A DNA stretch of 64,000 nt from Rhodoplanes sp. (GTDB taxonomy: Bacteria; Pseudomonadota; Alphaproteobacteria; Rhizobiales; Xanthobacteraceae). This document shows positions 48,565-56,143 of the stretch, in pieces. The notes beneath the pieces are model-generated. The model made no database searches. It saw only the letters and a program-made list of their open reading frames with translations, and had not been told where the DNA came from. The stretch is from positions 1-64,000 of the forward strand of contig NZ_JACAAX010000010.1 in assembly GCF_013377085.1 (NCBI RefSeq), given 5' to 3'. The number at the start of each line of letters is the position of its first letter. The first letter of the stretch is position 1. The translations under genes were made by a program, and so were the position numbers.

Positions 48565-50193
48565 CTATACCAGAGCCGGCGGGCCGCGGTCCTGCCGCTG
48601 TAAGCAGGGCAGCGCAGCGCGCAGCCGCACGAGCGTATCGGCCGGCGTGCCGGAGGCGTCGACCGGGCTCCAGTCGAGCGTGCCGAGATCGTAGGCCTCC
48701 TGGCGGCGGACGACGGCGGCGTCGGCGTCGGACGCATCCGCCGTGCGGCCGCCGACCCGGGCGAGCCTCGTGGCGAGATCGGCGCCGAGGAACGCGCCGG
48801 CGAACGGCACGCCGGCGGCCCGCGCCGCCGCGGCGATCGCGGCGCGCTCCTCGGGACGGGCGAACACCGCATCGGCGATCACGCTGTGCCCGGCCGCGAG
48901 CGCCCGTCGCGTGCGCGCGAAAAGCTCGGCATAGACGCGCGCCGTTTCGGCCTCGCTGTAAGCCTCGGCCGGCAGCCGCGTGTGCTCGTCGACCCCGGAC
49001 AGCGCCTTGCGCAGCACGTCGGTGCGCAGCAACACGGCGCCGGGCGCCGGCCCGAGGTCGGGGGCGAGCGCGCGCGCCGCCGCCGACTTGCCGGTGCCCG
49101 ACAGGCCGCCGATCGCGATCAGCACGGGCCGCGGCGGCGCCATCAGGGCACAGGCGAGCCAAAAGTACTTTTCGGCCGCGGCGTCGCGGGCGGCGCGCCC
49201 GCCCACGGGCGCCGGCCGGGCCGCCGTCACCTTGGCCCGGATGGCGGCACGCAGCGACAGGAACAGCGGCAGCGCCGCGAGCGCGTCGAGGTCCGACGCG
49301 TAAAAATCCTGCTGCCGGCCGGTGTCGGCGAGCCAGCGGTCGAGCACGATGTTGGCCTGCGGACGCAGGTCGCGTTCCCACAGATCCATCAGCAGGAAGG
49401 CGAGGTCGTAGAGCACGTCGCCGGAGGCGACCAGCGGGTCGAACTCCAGCGCGTCGAACGGCACCGGTCTTCCGTCGATCAGGGCGATGTTGCCGAGATG
49501 GAGGTCGCCGTGCCCGCGCCGCACCAGCCCGGCTTTTCCGCGCGCGATCAGGAGGGGCTTCAGCCGCACCAGCGCCGCCCGCGACCGCGCCGTGAGCTCC
49601 GCCACGACCTGTGCGGCGAACAGGTCCGGCCGCTCGAAGAAGGCGTCGGCGTTCTGCGCCACATAGAGGCCGAGCGCGTCGATCCACGGCGCTGCCTCGA
49701 CCACCGGCGCGCGGGCATGCGCGGCCGCCACCACGCGGCCGAGCTCATCGGCGAGGCCCGCGTCGATCGCACCCGCATCGGCGAGGCGGTCGAGCGTGCG
49801 GGTCTCGTCGAAGCGGCGCATTCTCACGGCCCATTCGACCGGCGGCCCGGCGCCGCCGAGCGCCAGCCGGCCATCGGCCTCGCGCGTGATCGCGACCACC
49901 CCGTCGTAGAGGTCCGGTGCGAACGGCCGGTTGGCCACGAGCTCCGCCTCGCAGACGGCGTGACGCTTCTCCAGCGTCGAGAAATCGAGGAACGGAAAGC
50001 GCACCGGGCGCTTGATCTTGAGGGCGCGGGATCCGGCCAGAAACACCGCGGCCGCATGGGTGTCGATCCGCGTCACCGGTGCGCCGCCATGGGTCGCGGG
50101 ATCGCCCAGGAATGCCAGCACGGCATCCTGTCCGGCGCCGGGCGTCGCCGCCGCGGCCTCGTTCTGCGTCCTGTCGGAAGGTGAAACCATCAT
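48565..50193 (-). CDS. Bifunctional aminoglycoside phosphotransferase-like / AAA kinase protein
   Basis: A 542-residue two-part protein. The first 340 residues are an APH/ChoK-type kinase-like domain (COG2187) with GHGDLHLGNIALIDG as the catalytic loop and FDALEFDP supplying the metal Asp. The rest is a P-loop kinase (COG0645) with IGGLSGTGKSAAARAL. The Mycobacterium homologue Rv2004c belongs to the hypoxia-linked DosR regulon. Two adjoining ATGs (50193, 50190) are possible starts. A FixK/FNR-like box lies 67-80 bases upstream, in keeping with low-oxygen control. Substrate unknown. Confidence 0.85.
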   Translation of the reverse strand: MMVSPSDRTQNEAAAATPGAGQDAVLAFLGDPATHGGAPVTRIDTHAAAVFLAGSRALKIKRPVRFPFLDFSTLEKRHAVCEAELVANRPFAPDLYDGVVAITREADGRLALGGAGPPVEWAVRMRRFDETRTLDRLADAGAIDAGLADELGRVVAAAHARAPVVEAAPWIDALGLYVAQNADAFFERPDLFAAQVVAELTARSRAALVRLKPLLIARGKAGLVRRGHGDLHLGNIALIDGRPVPFDALEFDPLVASGDVLYDLAFLLMDLWERDLRPQANIVLDRWLADTGRQQDFYASDLDALAALPLFLSLRAAIRAKVTAARPAPVGGRAARDAAAEKYFWLACALMAPPRPVLIAIGGLSGTGKSAAARALAPDLGPAPGAVLLRTDVLRKALSGVDEHTRLPAEAYSEAETARVYAELFARTRRALAAGHSVIADAVFARPEERAAIAAAARAAGVPFAGAFLGADLATRLARVGGRTADASDADAAVVRRQEAYDLGTLDWSPVDASGTPADTLVRLRAALPCLQRQDRGPPALV

Positions 50194-50259
50194 GCCCGGC
50201 GTTCGCGAGCCCAGGGCCGGGGCAATGCCCGCACCGGCCGATCGTTCGCGGCTCCAAAA

Positions 50260-50273
50260 TCGATCCAGATCAA
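50260..50273. promoter_or_regulatory. FixK/FNR-like binding site
   Basis: TCGATCCAGATCAA differs at one position from the TTGAT-N4-ATCAA consensus. A CAGAAT hexamer at 50295-50300 would place a plus-strand start near 50307, about 41 bases from the centre of the box, the typical activating distance. It could serve the gene at 50363, the divergent kinase gene, or both. Confidence 0.5.
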
Positions 50274-50362
50274 AGTCGTGCGCTCGACACGGTCCAGAAT
50301 CATCATACGATAAATTCGGCGACGCAGTGGTGTCGCCGAGCGGAAGGAAGAGGAGGGCCGTC

Positions 50363-50761
50363 ATGACCCAGTTGCCGCACGCGCTCAAGCGCATCCGGTT
50401 GAACCTCGCACGCTCGAAAGACTATCCGCTCGGGTCGGCCACCCACGGTTACGAGTTCGTCGCCCCGCTGCGCCCCGACGGCCATATCGATCCCGAGCTG
50501 TGGCGCAAGCAGCGCGAGCACTGCCGGGTGCGCCGCTTCTGGGGCGCCGAGGACGACGAGATCGGCCGCCTCGTGCACAAGCCGGGCGGTCCGGAGCACG
50601 CCCGCTGGGTGTTCGACTACGACGAGACCGCCGAGGACGACGACGAGGCCGGCTACCGGTTCGGCGCCCACGCCTTCCTGCCGGGTGAATACGTCTCGAT
50701 CCGCGACGAGGACGGCGAGATGCGCACCTTCCAGGTCGTCACGGTCGAGCCGGCGACCTGA
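50363..50761 (+). CDS. Conserved hypothetical acidic protein
   Basis: A 132-residue soluble protein that I cannot assign to a named family. It starts with a basic helix (LKRIRLNLARSKDYP), then THGYEFVAPL, and has an acidic stretch (DYDETAEDDDEAGY) and a C-terminal beta-rich portion (PGEYVSIRDEDGEMRTFQVV). The ribosome site AGAGGAGG is strong. The likely FixK-type box 90-103 bases upstream and the divergent DosR-type kinase-like gene suggest expression under low oxygen; the role itself is unknown. Confidence 0.75.
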   Translation: MTQLPHALKRIRLNLARSKDYPLGSATHGYEFVAPLRPDGHIDPELWRKQREHCRVRRFWGAEDDEIGRLVHKPGGPEHARWVFDYDETAEDDDEAGYRFGAHAFLPGEYVSIRDEDGEMRTFQVVTVEPAT

Positions 50762-50819
50762 GGCGGCTCGGCCGCCGCGCGCCGACGCGGCGTGACGGCG
50801 GTTCAAGTTTTCGGCCCTT

Positions 50820-50846
50820 TGTCGGGTTCGGCTAGGCTCAGCCGTC
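50820..50846 (+). promoter_or_regulatory. Putative ECF42-type promoter of the YciI-sigma operon
   Basis: TGTCGG, a 17-base spacer, then CGTC, ending 25 bases before the YciI start. It is close to the TGTCGA / CGTC elements reported for ECF42 sigma factors. An identical element with the same spacing precedes the SRPBCC operon at 52588. Confidence 0.6.
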
Positions 50847-50871
50847 CTTGGTCCGCCAAAGGAACCGAAAA

Positions 50872-51264
50872 ATGCTCTACGCCATCCTGTGCTACCACCA
50901 AGAGGACGTCGTCTGCTCCTGGAGCAAGGAGGAGGACGACGCCGTCATGCAGAAGCTCGCCGTCATCCAGGAGCGGCTCGCCCGCGAGGGCCGGCTCGGG
51001 CCGGTGGCGCGCCTGATGCCGACCACGGCGGCGACCACGCTGCGCAAGGACCGCGAGCCGCCGCTGGTCATCGACGGCCCGTTCGCCGAGACCAAGGAAC
51101 AGCTTCTCGGCTTCTACATCGTCGACTGCGGCTCGCTCGACGAGGCGCTGGCCATCGCCAAGGAGCTCGGCCAGGCCAATCCGGGCGGCTCCTACGAGCT
51201 GCGGCCGGTGGCGCTGTTCAACCCCGCCGGTGCGCCGGCCACACCCGCATCCGCGGGCGCATGA
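50872..51264 (+). CDS. YciI/DGPF-domain protein
   Basis: A 130-residue protein of the YciI-like (DGPF) family. It starts MLYAILCYHQEDVV and contains the naming motif as DGPFAETKEQLLGFYIVD, then the C-terminal EVRPV-like LRPVALF. The fold is a ferredoxin-like dimer of unknown activity. It overlaps the sigma-factor start (ATGA), so the two are coupled. DGPF proteins are the regular partners and targets of ECF42 sigma factors. AAGGAA precedes the ATG at 50872. Confidence 0.9.
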   Translation: MLYAILCYHQEDVVCSWSKEEDDAVMQKLAVIQERLAREGRLGPVARLMPTTAATTLRKDREPPLVIDGPFAETKEQLLGFYIVDCGSLDEALAIAKELGQANPGGSYELRPVALFNPAGAPATPASAGA

Positions 51265-52571
51265 TGGATGTCGACTGGATCGGCGCCACCCTGACGGCGG
51301 CGCGCCCGCAGGCGCTCGCCGCGCTCTTGCGCGCGTTCCGGGATCTCGACATGGCCGAGGAGGCCCTGCAGGAGGCGTGCCTCCGTGCTCTCAGGACGTG
51401 GCCCCAAAATGGTCCGCCGCGCGACGCCGCCGCCTGGCTCATCATGGTCGGCCGCAATGTGGCGATCGACACGGTGCGGCGCCGGCGCCGCGAGGCACCA
51501 CTGCCCGACGAGGAGGTCTTGTCCGAGCGCGACGACGCCGAGTCGGCGCTCGCCGAGGAGCTCGACGAGAGCCACTATCGCGACGACATCTTGAGGCTGC
51601 TGTTCGTCTGCTGCCATCCCGATCTGCCGGATGCCCAGCAGATCGCGCTGGCGCTGCGCATCGTCTCGGGTCTCTCGGTCAAGGAGATCGCCCGCGCGTT
51701 CCTGGTCGGCGAAAGCGCCATGGAGCAGCGCCTCACCCGCGCCAAGCGCAAGGTGGCGAGCGCCGACGTGCCGTTCGAGGCGCCGAGCCCGCCGGAGCGC
51801 GCCGCCCGCGTCGCCACCGTGATGGCGGCGATCTATCTCGTGTTCAACGAAGGCTATGCGGCGAGCGGCGGCGACGCCCATCTGCGCCTGCCGCTGTGCG
51901 AGGAGGCGATCCGGCTCGCCCGCCTGCTGCTGCGGCTGTTCCCGACCGAGCCGGAGATCATGGGGCTTTCGGCGCTGCTGCTGCTCCAGCATTCGCGCGC
52001 CGCGGCACGACTCGACGCCGACGGCGACATCGTGCTGCTCGACGACCAGGACCGCGGCCGCTGGGACGGCCGGCTGATCGCCGAGGGGCTGGCGCTGCTC
52101 GACAAGGCAATGCGGCACCGCCAGCCGGGCCCTTATCAGCTCCAGGCGGCCATCGCGGCCCTGCATGCGCGTGCCAAAAAGCCCGAGGACACCGACTGGG
52201 CCCAGATCGAGCTTCTGTACGGCGCGCTCGAACGGCTGTCGCCCTCGCCCGTGGTGACGCTCAACCGCGCCGTCGCGGTGTGGAAGCAGCGGGGTCCGGC
52301 CGCCGCGCTCGCTCTCATCGCACCATTGCGTGAAACACTCTCGGGCTATTTCTATTTCCACGGCCTCGAAGGCGCGCTGTTGGACAAGCTCGGCCGCACC
52401 GGCGAGGCCAAGGTGGCGCTCGACCGCGCCATCGCGCTCGCCCATTCGCCCGCCGAGGCGGCGCATATCCGCCGCCAGATCGACCGGCTGACGGCGCCGG
52501 GACCAGGCGCCGAGGTGGCCGCGCGCACCGCTGCGGCCGATGCCCCCGCCGCCTCCGATACCACTCGCTGA
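51261..52571 (+). CDS. ECF sigma factor with C-terminal TPR-like extension (ECF42 type)
   Basis: A 436-residue sigma factor, much longer than a standard ECF. Region 2 is seen at AALLRAFRDLDMAEEALQEA and RDAAAWLIMVGRNVAIDTV; region 4 at LRIVSGLSVKEIARAFLVGESAMEQRL. The remaining 250 residues are a DUF6596/TPR-like domain (FNEGYAASGG, EPEIMGLSALLLLQHSRAAAR, GPYQLQAAIAALHA), the hallmark of ECF42. No anti-sigma gene is present, as usual for the group, in which the extension is needed for activity. It probably activates its own operon and the SRPBCC operon. Confidence 0.92.
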   Translation: MMDVDWIGATLTAARPQALAALLRAFRDLDMAEEALQEACLRALRTWPQNGPPRDAAAWLIMVGRNVAIDTVRRRRREAPLPDEEVLSERDDAESALAEELDESHYRDDILRLLFVCCHPDLPDAQQIALALRIVSGLSVKEIARAFLVGESAMEQRLTRAKRKVASADVPFEAPSPPERAARVATVMAAIYLVFNEGYAASGGDAHLRLPLCEEAIRLARLLLRLFPTEPEIMGLSALLLLQHSRAAARLDADGDIVLLDDQDRGRWDGRLIAEGLALLDKAMRHRQPGPYQLQAAIAALHARAKKPEDTDWAQIELLYGALERLSPSPVVTLNRAVAVWKQRGPAAALALIAPLRETLSGYFYFHGLEGALLDKLGRTGEAKVALDRAIALAHSPAEAAHIRRQIDRLTAPGPGAEVAARTAAADAPAASDTTR

Positions 52572-52587
52572 AAATTTTCCGAGTCAC

Positions 52588-52614
52588 TGTCGGAGCCACC
52601 GCTGCCCGTCCGTC
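52588..52614 (+). promoter_or_regulatory. Putative ECF42-type promoter of the SRPBCC / beta-grasp / propeller operon
   Basis: TGTCGG, 17 bases, CGTC, ending 30 bases before the SRPBCC start. The hexamer, tetramer and spacing are the same as at 50820-50846. The gap after the sigma-factor stop is only 73 bases. Confidence 0.6.
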
Positions 52615-52644
52615 TTCAGGACGATCGAGGCAAGGAGGAACCCC

Positions 52645-53229
52645 ATGCTCGAAGGCATCATCATCACGGCGGCCGTGCTGGCAGGCGTCATGGTCGTGGT
52701 CGCGGCCTTTGCTTCGACCAGGCCTGATCACTTCAAGATCGCGCGCTCGACCACCATCGCGGCGCCATCGGCCGCCATCTATCCACTGATCGCCGACCTG
52801 CACCGCTTCAACACTTGGAATCCTTTCGCCCTGAAGGATCCGTACGCCAAGGGCCATTACGAGGGTCCCCCGAACGGCGTCGGCGCCGGCTACGTGTTCG
52901 ACGGCTCCAAGTCCGGCACCGGACGCATCGATGTGGTCGACACGAAACCCGATGCCGCCGTAATCATGCGCCTCCTGATGACCAGGCCGATGGCAGCCGA
53001 CAACCGCATCGCCTTCACGCTGGAGCCGCAGGGCGACGCGACGCGCATCGCGACACGCGTCACCTGGGCCATGGAAGGCGCGGTGCCATTCGTCGGCAAG
53101 CTGGTGTCGCTGGTGCTCGACTGCGAGACGATGGTCGGACCGGACTTCGAGGCCGGCCTCGCCTCGCTCAAGGCGCTCGCCGAAGGGTCCGCGCCCCTCG
53201 GCCCGGGCCGGACCGCGGGCGGAACGTGA
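52645..53229 (+). CDS. SRPBCC-family (polyketide cyclase/START-like) protein with membrane anchor
   Basis: A 194-residue protein. A single N-terminal hydrophobic helix (IIITAAVLAGVMVVVAAFA) is followed by an SRPBCC lipid-binding-type domain: ARSTTIAAPSAAIYPLIADLHRFNTWNPF, then GAGYVFDGSKSGTGR and a long C-terminal helix (VGPDFEAGLASLKALA). Such domains bind hydrophobic ligands. AAGGAGGAA gives a strong start at 52645. It is first in a three-gene run; its stop overlaps the start of the beta-grasp gene (TGATG). Confidence 0.88.
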   Translation: MLEGIIITAAVLAGVMVVVAAFASTRPDHFKIARSTTIAAPSAAIYPLIADLHRFNTWNPFALKDPYAKGHYEGPPNGVGAGYVFDGSKSGTGRIDVVDTKPDAAVIMRLLMTRPMAADNRIAFTLEPQGDATRIATRVTWAMEGAVPFVGKLVSLVLDCETMVGPDFEAGLASLKALAEGSAPLGPGRTAGGT

Positions 53230-53498
53230 TGCCGCGCGTCATCTTCACCCAGAACATCCAGCGCCACGTCGCCTGCCCGGAGACCATGGTCGCCGGCAGC
53301 ACGGTGCGCGAGGCGCTGGAGGCGGTGTTTTCAGAAAACCCGCAGGCGCGCGGCTATGTGCTCGACGACCAGGGCGCACTGCGCCGCCACATGGCCGTGT
53401 TCGTCGACGGCATTTTGGTGCGCGACCGCACGACATTGGCCGAGCCGGTGGCGCCGGCCAGCACCATCCATGTTTTCCAGGCACTCTCCGGAGGATGA
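53229..53498 (+). CDS. MoaD/ThiS-like beta-grasp protein ending in Gly-Gly
   Basis: An 89-residue ubiquitin-like fold protein. It has the MoaD/ThiS pattern: a first strand VIFTQNIQRHV, the helix TVREALEAVFSENPQARGYV, then MAVFVDGILVRD and a final strand IHVFQALSGG. The terminal Gly-Gly is the feature needed for adenylation and thiocarboxylation or conjugation. No MoaE, ThiF or E1-like gene is present in the window. It overlaps the SRPBCC gene by one base and is one base from the propeller gene. Confidence 0.88.
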   Translation: MPRVIFTQNIQRHVACPETMVAGSTVREALEAVFSENPQARGYVLDDQGALRRHMAVFVDGILVRDRTTLAEPVAPASTIHVFQALSGG

Positions 53499-53499
53499 C

Positions 53500-54600
53500 A
53501 TGAGCGACACGCTGCTCGTCTCGACCCGCAAGGGGCTGTTCACGGTTCTGCGCGACGGCACCCGGTGGGACATCGCCAAGGCCGACTTCCTCGGCGACAA
53601 CGTCACGCTGACCGTGATGGACCCGCGCGACGGCCGGCGCTACGCCGCGCTCGACCACGGCCATTTCGGCGTCAAGCTGCACCGCTCGACGGCGACCGGC
53701 TGGGAGGAGATCGCGACGCCGGCCTATCCGGAGAAACCGGCCGGCCTCGAGGAGAACGACATGTGGGGCCGGCCGCTGCCGTGGAGCACGGTGCGGATCT
53801 GGGCGCTCACGCCGGGCGGCACCGAGGAGCCCGGCACCATCTGGTGCGGCACGCTGCCGGGTGGCCTGTTCAAATCGACCGACCACGGCGAGAGCTGGTC
53901 GCTCGTGCGCGCGCTGTGGGACCATCCCAAGCGGCCGCAGTGGATGGGCGGCGGTGCCGATCTCCCGGGCCTGCATTCGGTCTGCGTCGATCCGCGCAAC
54001 TCGCGCCATGTCAGCATCGCCGTGTCGACCGGCGGCGTGTGGCACACCGCCGACGGCGGCGAGACCTGGAGCCAGCGCGGCGAGGGCATGCGGGCCGACC
54101 ACGTGCCGCCCGAGCTGACGCACGATCCGATCGCCCAGGACGTCCACTGTCTCGTCCAGTGCCAGGCCGCGCCGGAGCGCATGTGGGTGCAGCACCACAA
54201 CGGCATCTTCGTCTCCTCCGACGCCGGCCGCAGCTTCACGGAGATTCCGTCCGCCGGCCCGTCGACCTTCGGGTTTCCGGTCGCCGTGCATCCGGAGGAG
54301 CCCGACACGGCGTGGTTCGTGCCGGAGATCAAGGACGAGAAGCGCATCCCCTGCGACGGCCGGCTGGTGGTCACCCGCACGCGCGATGGCGGCAAGAGCT
54401 TCGAGGTGCTGACCCGTGGCCTGCCGGATCGCCACGCCTACGACGTCGTCTACCGCCACGCGCTGGCGCTCGACCCGGCCGGCGAGCGCCTCGCCTTCGG
54501 CTCCACCACGGGCGGCCTGTGGGTGAGCGAGAACCAGGGCGACGCCTGGACCTGCGTCACCCACACGCTGCCGCCCGTCTACGCGGTGCGGTTCGGCTGA
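53500..54600 (+). CDS. Asp-box (BNR) beta-propeller, sialidase-like protein
   Basis: A 366-residue propeller. At least five Asp-box turns (S/T-x-D-x-G-x-x-W/F) are visible: STDHGESW, TADGGETW, SSDAGRSF, TRDGGKSF and SENQGDAW. It lacks the Arg triad and FRIP motif that would make it a true sialidase, and has no signal peptide, so it is likely a cytoplasmic binding scaffold. It follows the beta-grasp gene by a single base; MoaD-like plus Asp-box pairs also occur in other bacterial phyla, which argues for a joint function. Confidence 0.87.
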   Translation: MSDTLLVSTRKGLFTVLRDGTRWDIAKADFLGDNVTLTVMDPRDGRRYAALDHGHFGVKLHRSTATGWEEIATPAYPEKPAGLEENDMWGRPLPWSTVRIWALTPGGTEEPGTIWCGTLPGGLFKSTDHGESWSLVRALWDHPKRPQWMGGGADLPGLHSVCVDPRNSRHVSIAVSTGGVWHTADGGETWSQRGEGMRADHVPPELTHDPIAQDVHCLVQCQAAPERMWVQHHNGIFVSSDAGRSFTEIPSAGPSTFGFPVAVHPEEPDTAWFVPEIKDEKRIPCDGRLVVTRTRDGGKSFEVLTRGLPDRHAYDVVYRHALALDPAGERLAFGSTTGGLWVSENQGDAWTCVTHTLPPVYAVRFG

Positions 54601-54640
54601 CCCCAGGTCAGCCCCGGCACGCAGAGCAGCCTTCGTGGTT

Positions 54641-54745
54641 CCCTCCCCCCTTGTGGGGGAGCGACAGGGAGGGGGGTGAGCCGCGCGCGCTTTCGGTTGG
54701 GGCTACCCCCCTCCCCAACTCTCCCCCACAAGGGGGGGAGGGAGA
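54641..54745. repeat. Extragenic palindromic repeat, family D copy 3
   Basis: Inverted repeat with CCCTCCCCCCTTGTGGGGGAG and CTCCCCCACAAGGGGGGGAG arms and an inner GGGAGGGGGGTGAG / CCCCCCTCCCC pair. It lies after the propeller gene and may end that operon's transcript. Confidence 0.75.
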
Positions 54746-54880
54746 GTCGGCGCCGCGGCTCCCACCTTTTGCCTCCCTCCGCCTCGCGGCCCTTGCCTGA
54801 CACCGCCCCTTCCCGCCGCCGCTTTCGGCTGTGCTAAGATGCCGTCGAACAACGCGGCACCAGCCCGGGGACAGGCACAG

Positions 54881-55207
54881 ATGACGATGCAGGATCCGGA
54901 GCGGCGGCCGATTCAGTACGGGGACGGCATGCCGCAGCGATCGACCATGGACCTCAACCGGCTGCTCGGCGGCTCGCCCGGCGCCGTCTTGGTGCGGCTG
55001 GTCCTTCTGTCGGTCCTGGTCGGCGTCATCCTGTCGGCCATCGGCCTCGATCCGCTGAACATCTGGCACAGCATCGAGCGGCTGATCCGCAGCGTCTGGG
55101 ACATGGGCTTCGACGCCGTGCTGTGGCTGTGGCGGTATTTCCTGCTCGGCGCCGTGCTGGTGATCCCGATCTGGCTGATCGTGCGCCTCACCAAGGGCGG
55201 CCGCTGA
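54881..55207 (+). CDS. Small membrane protein (DUF6460-like)
   Basis: A protein of about 108 residues with two transmembrane helices in the second half (about 41-60 and 79-99). They are separated by NIWHSIERLIRSVWDMGFDAV, a segment characteristic of a small alphaproteobacterial membrane family. The start is uncertain: ATG at 54881 has GGGACAGG upstream, whereas ATG at 54839 has none. Function is unknown, and no operon partner lies on either side. Confidence 0.7.
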   Translation: MTMQDPERRPIQYGDGMPQRSTMDLNRLLGGSPGAVLVRLVLLSVLVGVILSAIGLDPLNIWHSIERLIRSVWDMGFDAVLWLWRYFLLGAVLVIPIWLIVRLTKGGR

Positions 55208-55292
55208 GCCGCCCGGCGGCCGACCTGCCCTGACCCGTCCCGGCTAGCCTCGATCCCCCCGCCGACCCGGCTGGGAGCGGAGTGCGATCCGC

Positions 55293-55322
55293 TTGGCATT
55301 TCCAGGCTAAAATTCCTATACT
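55293..55322 (+). promoter_or_regulatory. Putative sigma-70 promoter of the S24 regulator
   Basis: TTGGCA and TATACT separated by 18 bases, ending 45 bases before the start codon of the S24 gene. Both hexamers are close to consensus. Confidence 0.6.
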
Positions 55323-55367
55323 GGCGCGACTCGCTCGTCACGGCTCCGGCGCTTCGCAGGAGGTCCC

Positions 55368-55997
55368 ATGCTGACCCATGCCCAAATCTGGACGGCGCTC
55401 GACCGGCTCGCCGCGCGTGCGAAGCTGTCGGCGTCCGGGCTCGCCAAGCGGGCCGGCCTCGACCCGACCACCTTCAACAAGTCGAAGCGCATCACGCCGG
55501 ACGGGCGGGCCCGCTGGCCGTCGACCGAGTCGGTAGCCAAATCGCTGGCGGCGACCAACACCACCATCGACGAGTTCGTCCGGCTGATCACCGAGGACGG
55601 CGCCCCGTCCGAGCAGGCCGTGCCGCTGATCGGCTTCGCCGAGGCCGGCACCGGCGGCTATTTCGACGACGGCGGCTTTCCGGTCGGCAAGGGCTGGGAC
55701 GAGATCGCCTTCCCGGCGGTCGGCGACGAGCACGCCTATGCGCTGGAGATCTCCGGCGAGTCGATGCAGCCGGCCTACCGGGACGGCACCGTGATCATCG
55801 TGTCGCCGTCGGCGCCGATCCGGCGCGGCGACCGCGTCGTGGTGAAGACCCGCGAGGGCGAGGTGCTGGCCAAGGAGCTGCGCCGCAAGACGGCGAGGAC
55901 GCTCGAGCTGCGCTCGCTCAATCCCGAGCACGAGGACCGCGTGCTCGCCGCCGAGGAGGTTCTGTGGGTCGCCCGCATCGTCTGGGCGAGCCAATAG
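55368..55997 (+). CDS. S24-family LexA/CI-like repressor
   Basis: A 209-residue regulator with an N-terminal XRE-like helix-turn-helix (ASGLAKRAGLDPTTFNKSKR) and a C-terminal S24 peptidase domain. The nucleophile is Ser in GESMQPAYRDG, the catalytic Lys lies in GEVLAKELRRKT, and a possible Ala-Gly cleavage site occurs at GFAEAGTGG. Such proteins self-cleave on RecA activation or act as simple repressors. GGAGGT is a strong ribosome site. No prophage genes are around it, so it is likely a chromosomal regulator. The targets are unknown. Confidence 0.9.
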   Translation: MLTHAQIWTALDRLAARAKLSASGLAKRAGLDPTTFNKSKRITPDGRARWPSTESVAKSLAATNTTIDEFVRLITEDGAPSEQAVPLIGFAEAGTGGYFDDGGFPVGKGWDEIAFPAVGDEHAYALEISGESMQPAYRDGTVIIVSPSAPIRRGDRVVVKTREGEVLAKELRRKTARTLELRSLNPEHEDRVLAAEEVLWVARIVWASQ

Positions 55998-56143
55998 GCG
56001 GCGCGGTGCCGACCGGGCCGGCTCTTGCGACGCGCGGCCGTCACACGGTAAGAGCGAATCGTCGGCATCGTGTCGGCCCGAGTCGGACGGCGGCGTACTC
56101 CGCGCCGCAGCGACGGACGGCCGCACCAACCCCCGGAGGCTCC

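Noticed and set aside
53500-54600. Calling the Asp-box protein a sialidase
   Set aside because: Asp-boxes alone do not indicate sialidase; the Arg triad, FRIP motif and signal peptide are not seen.
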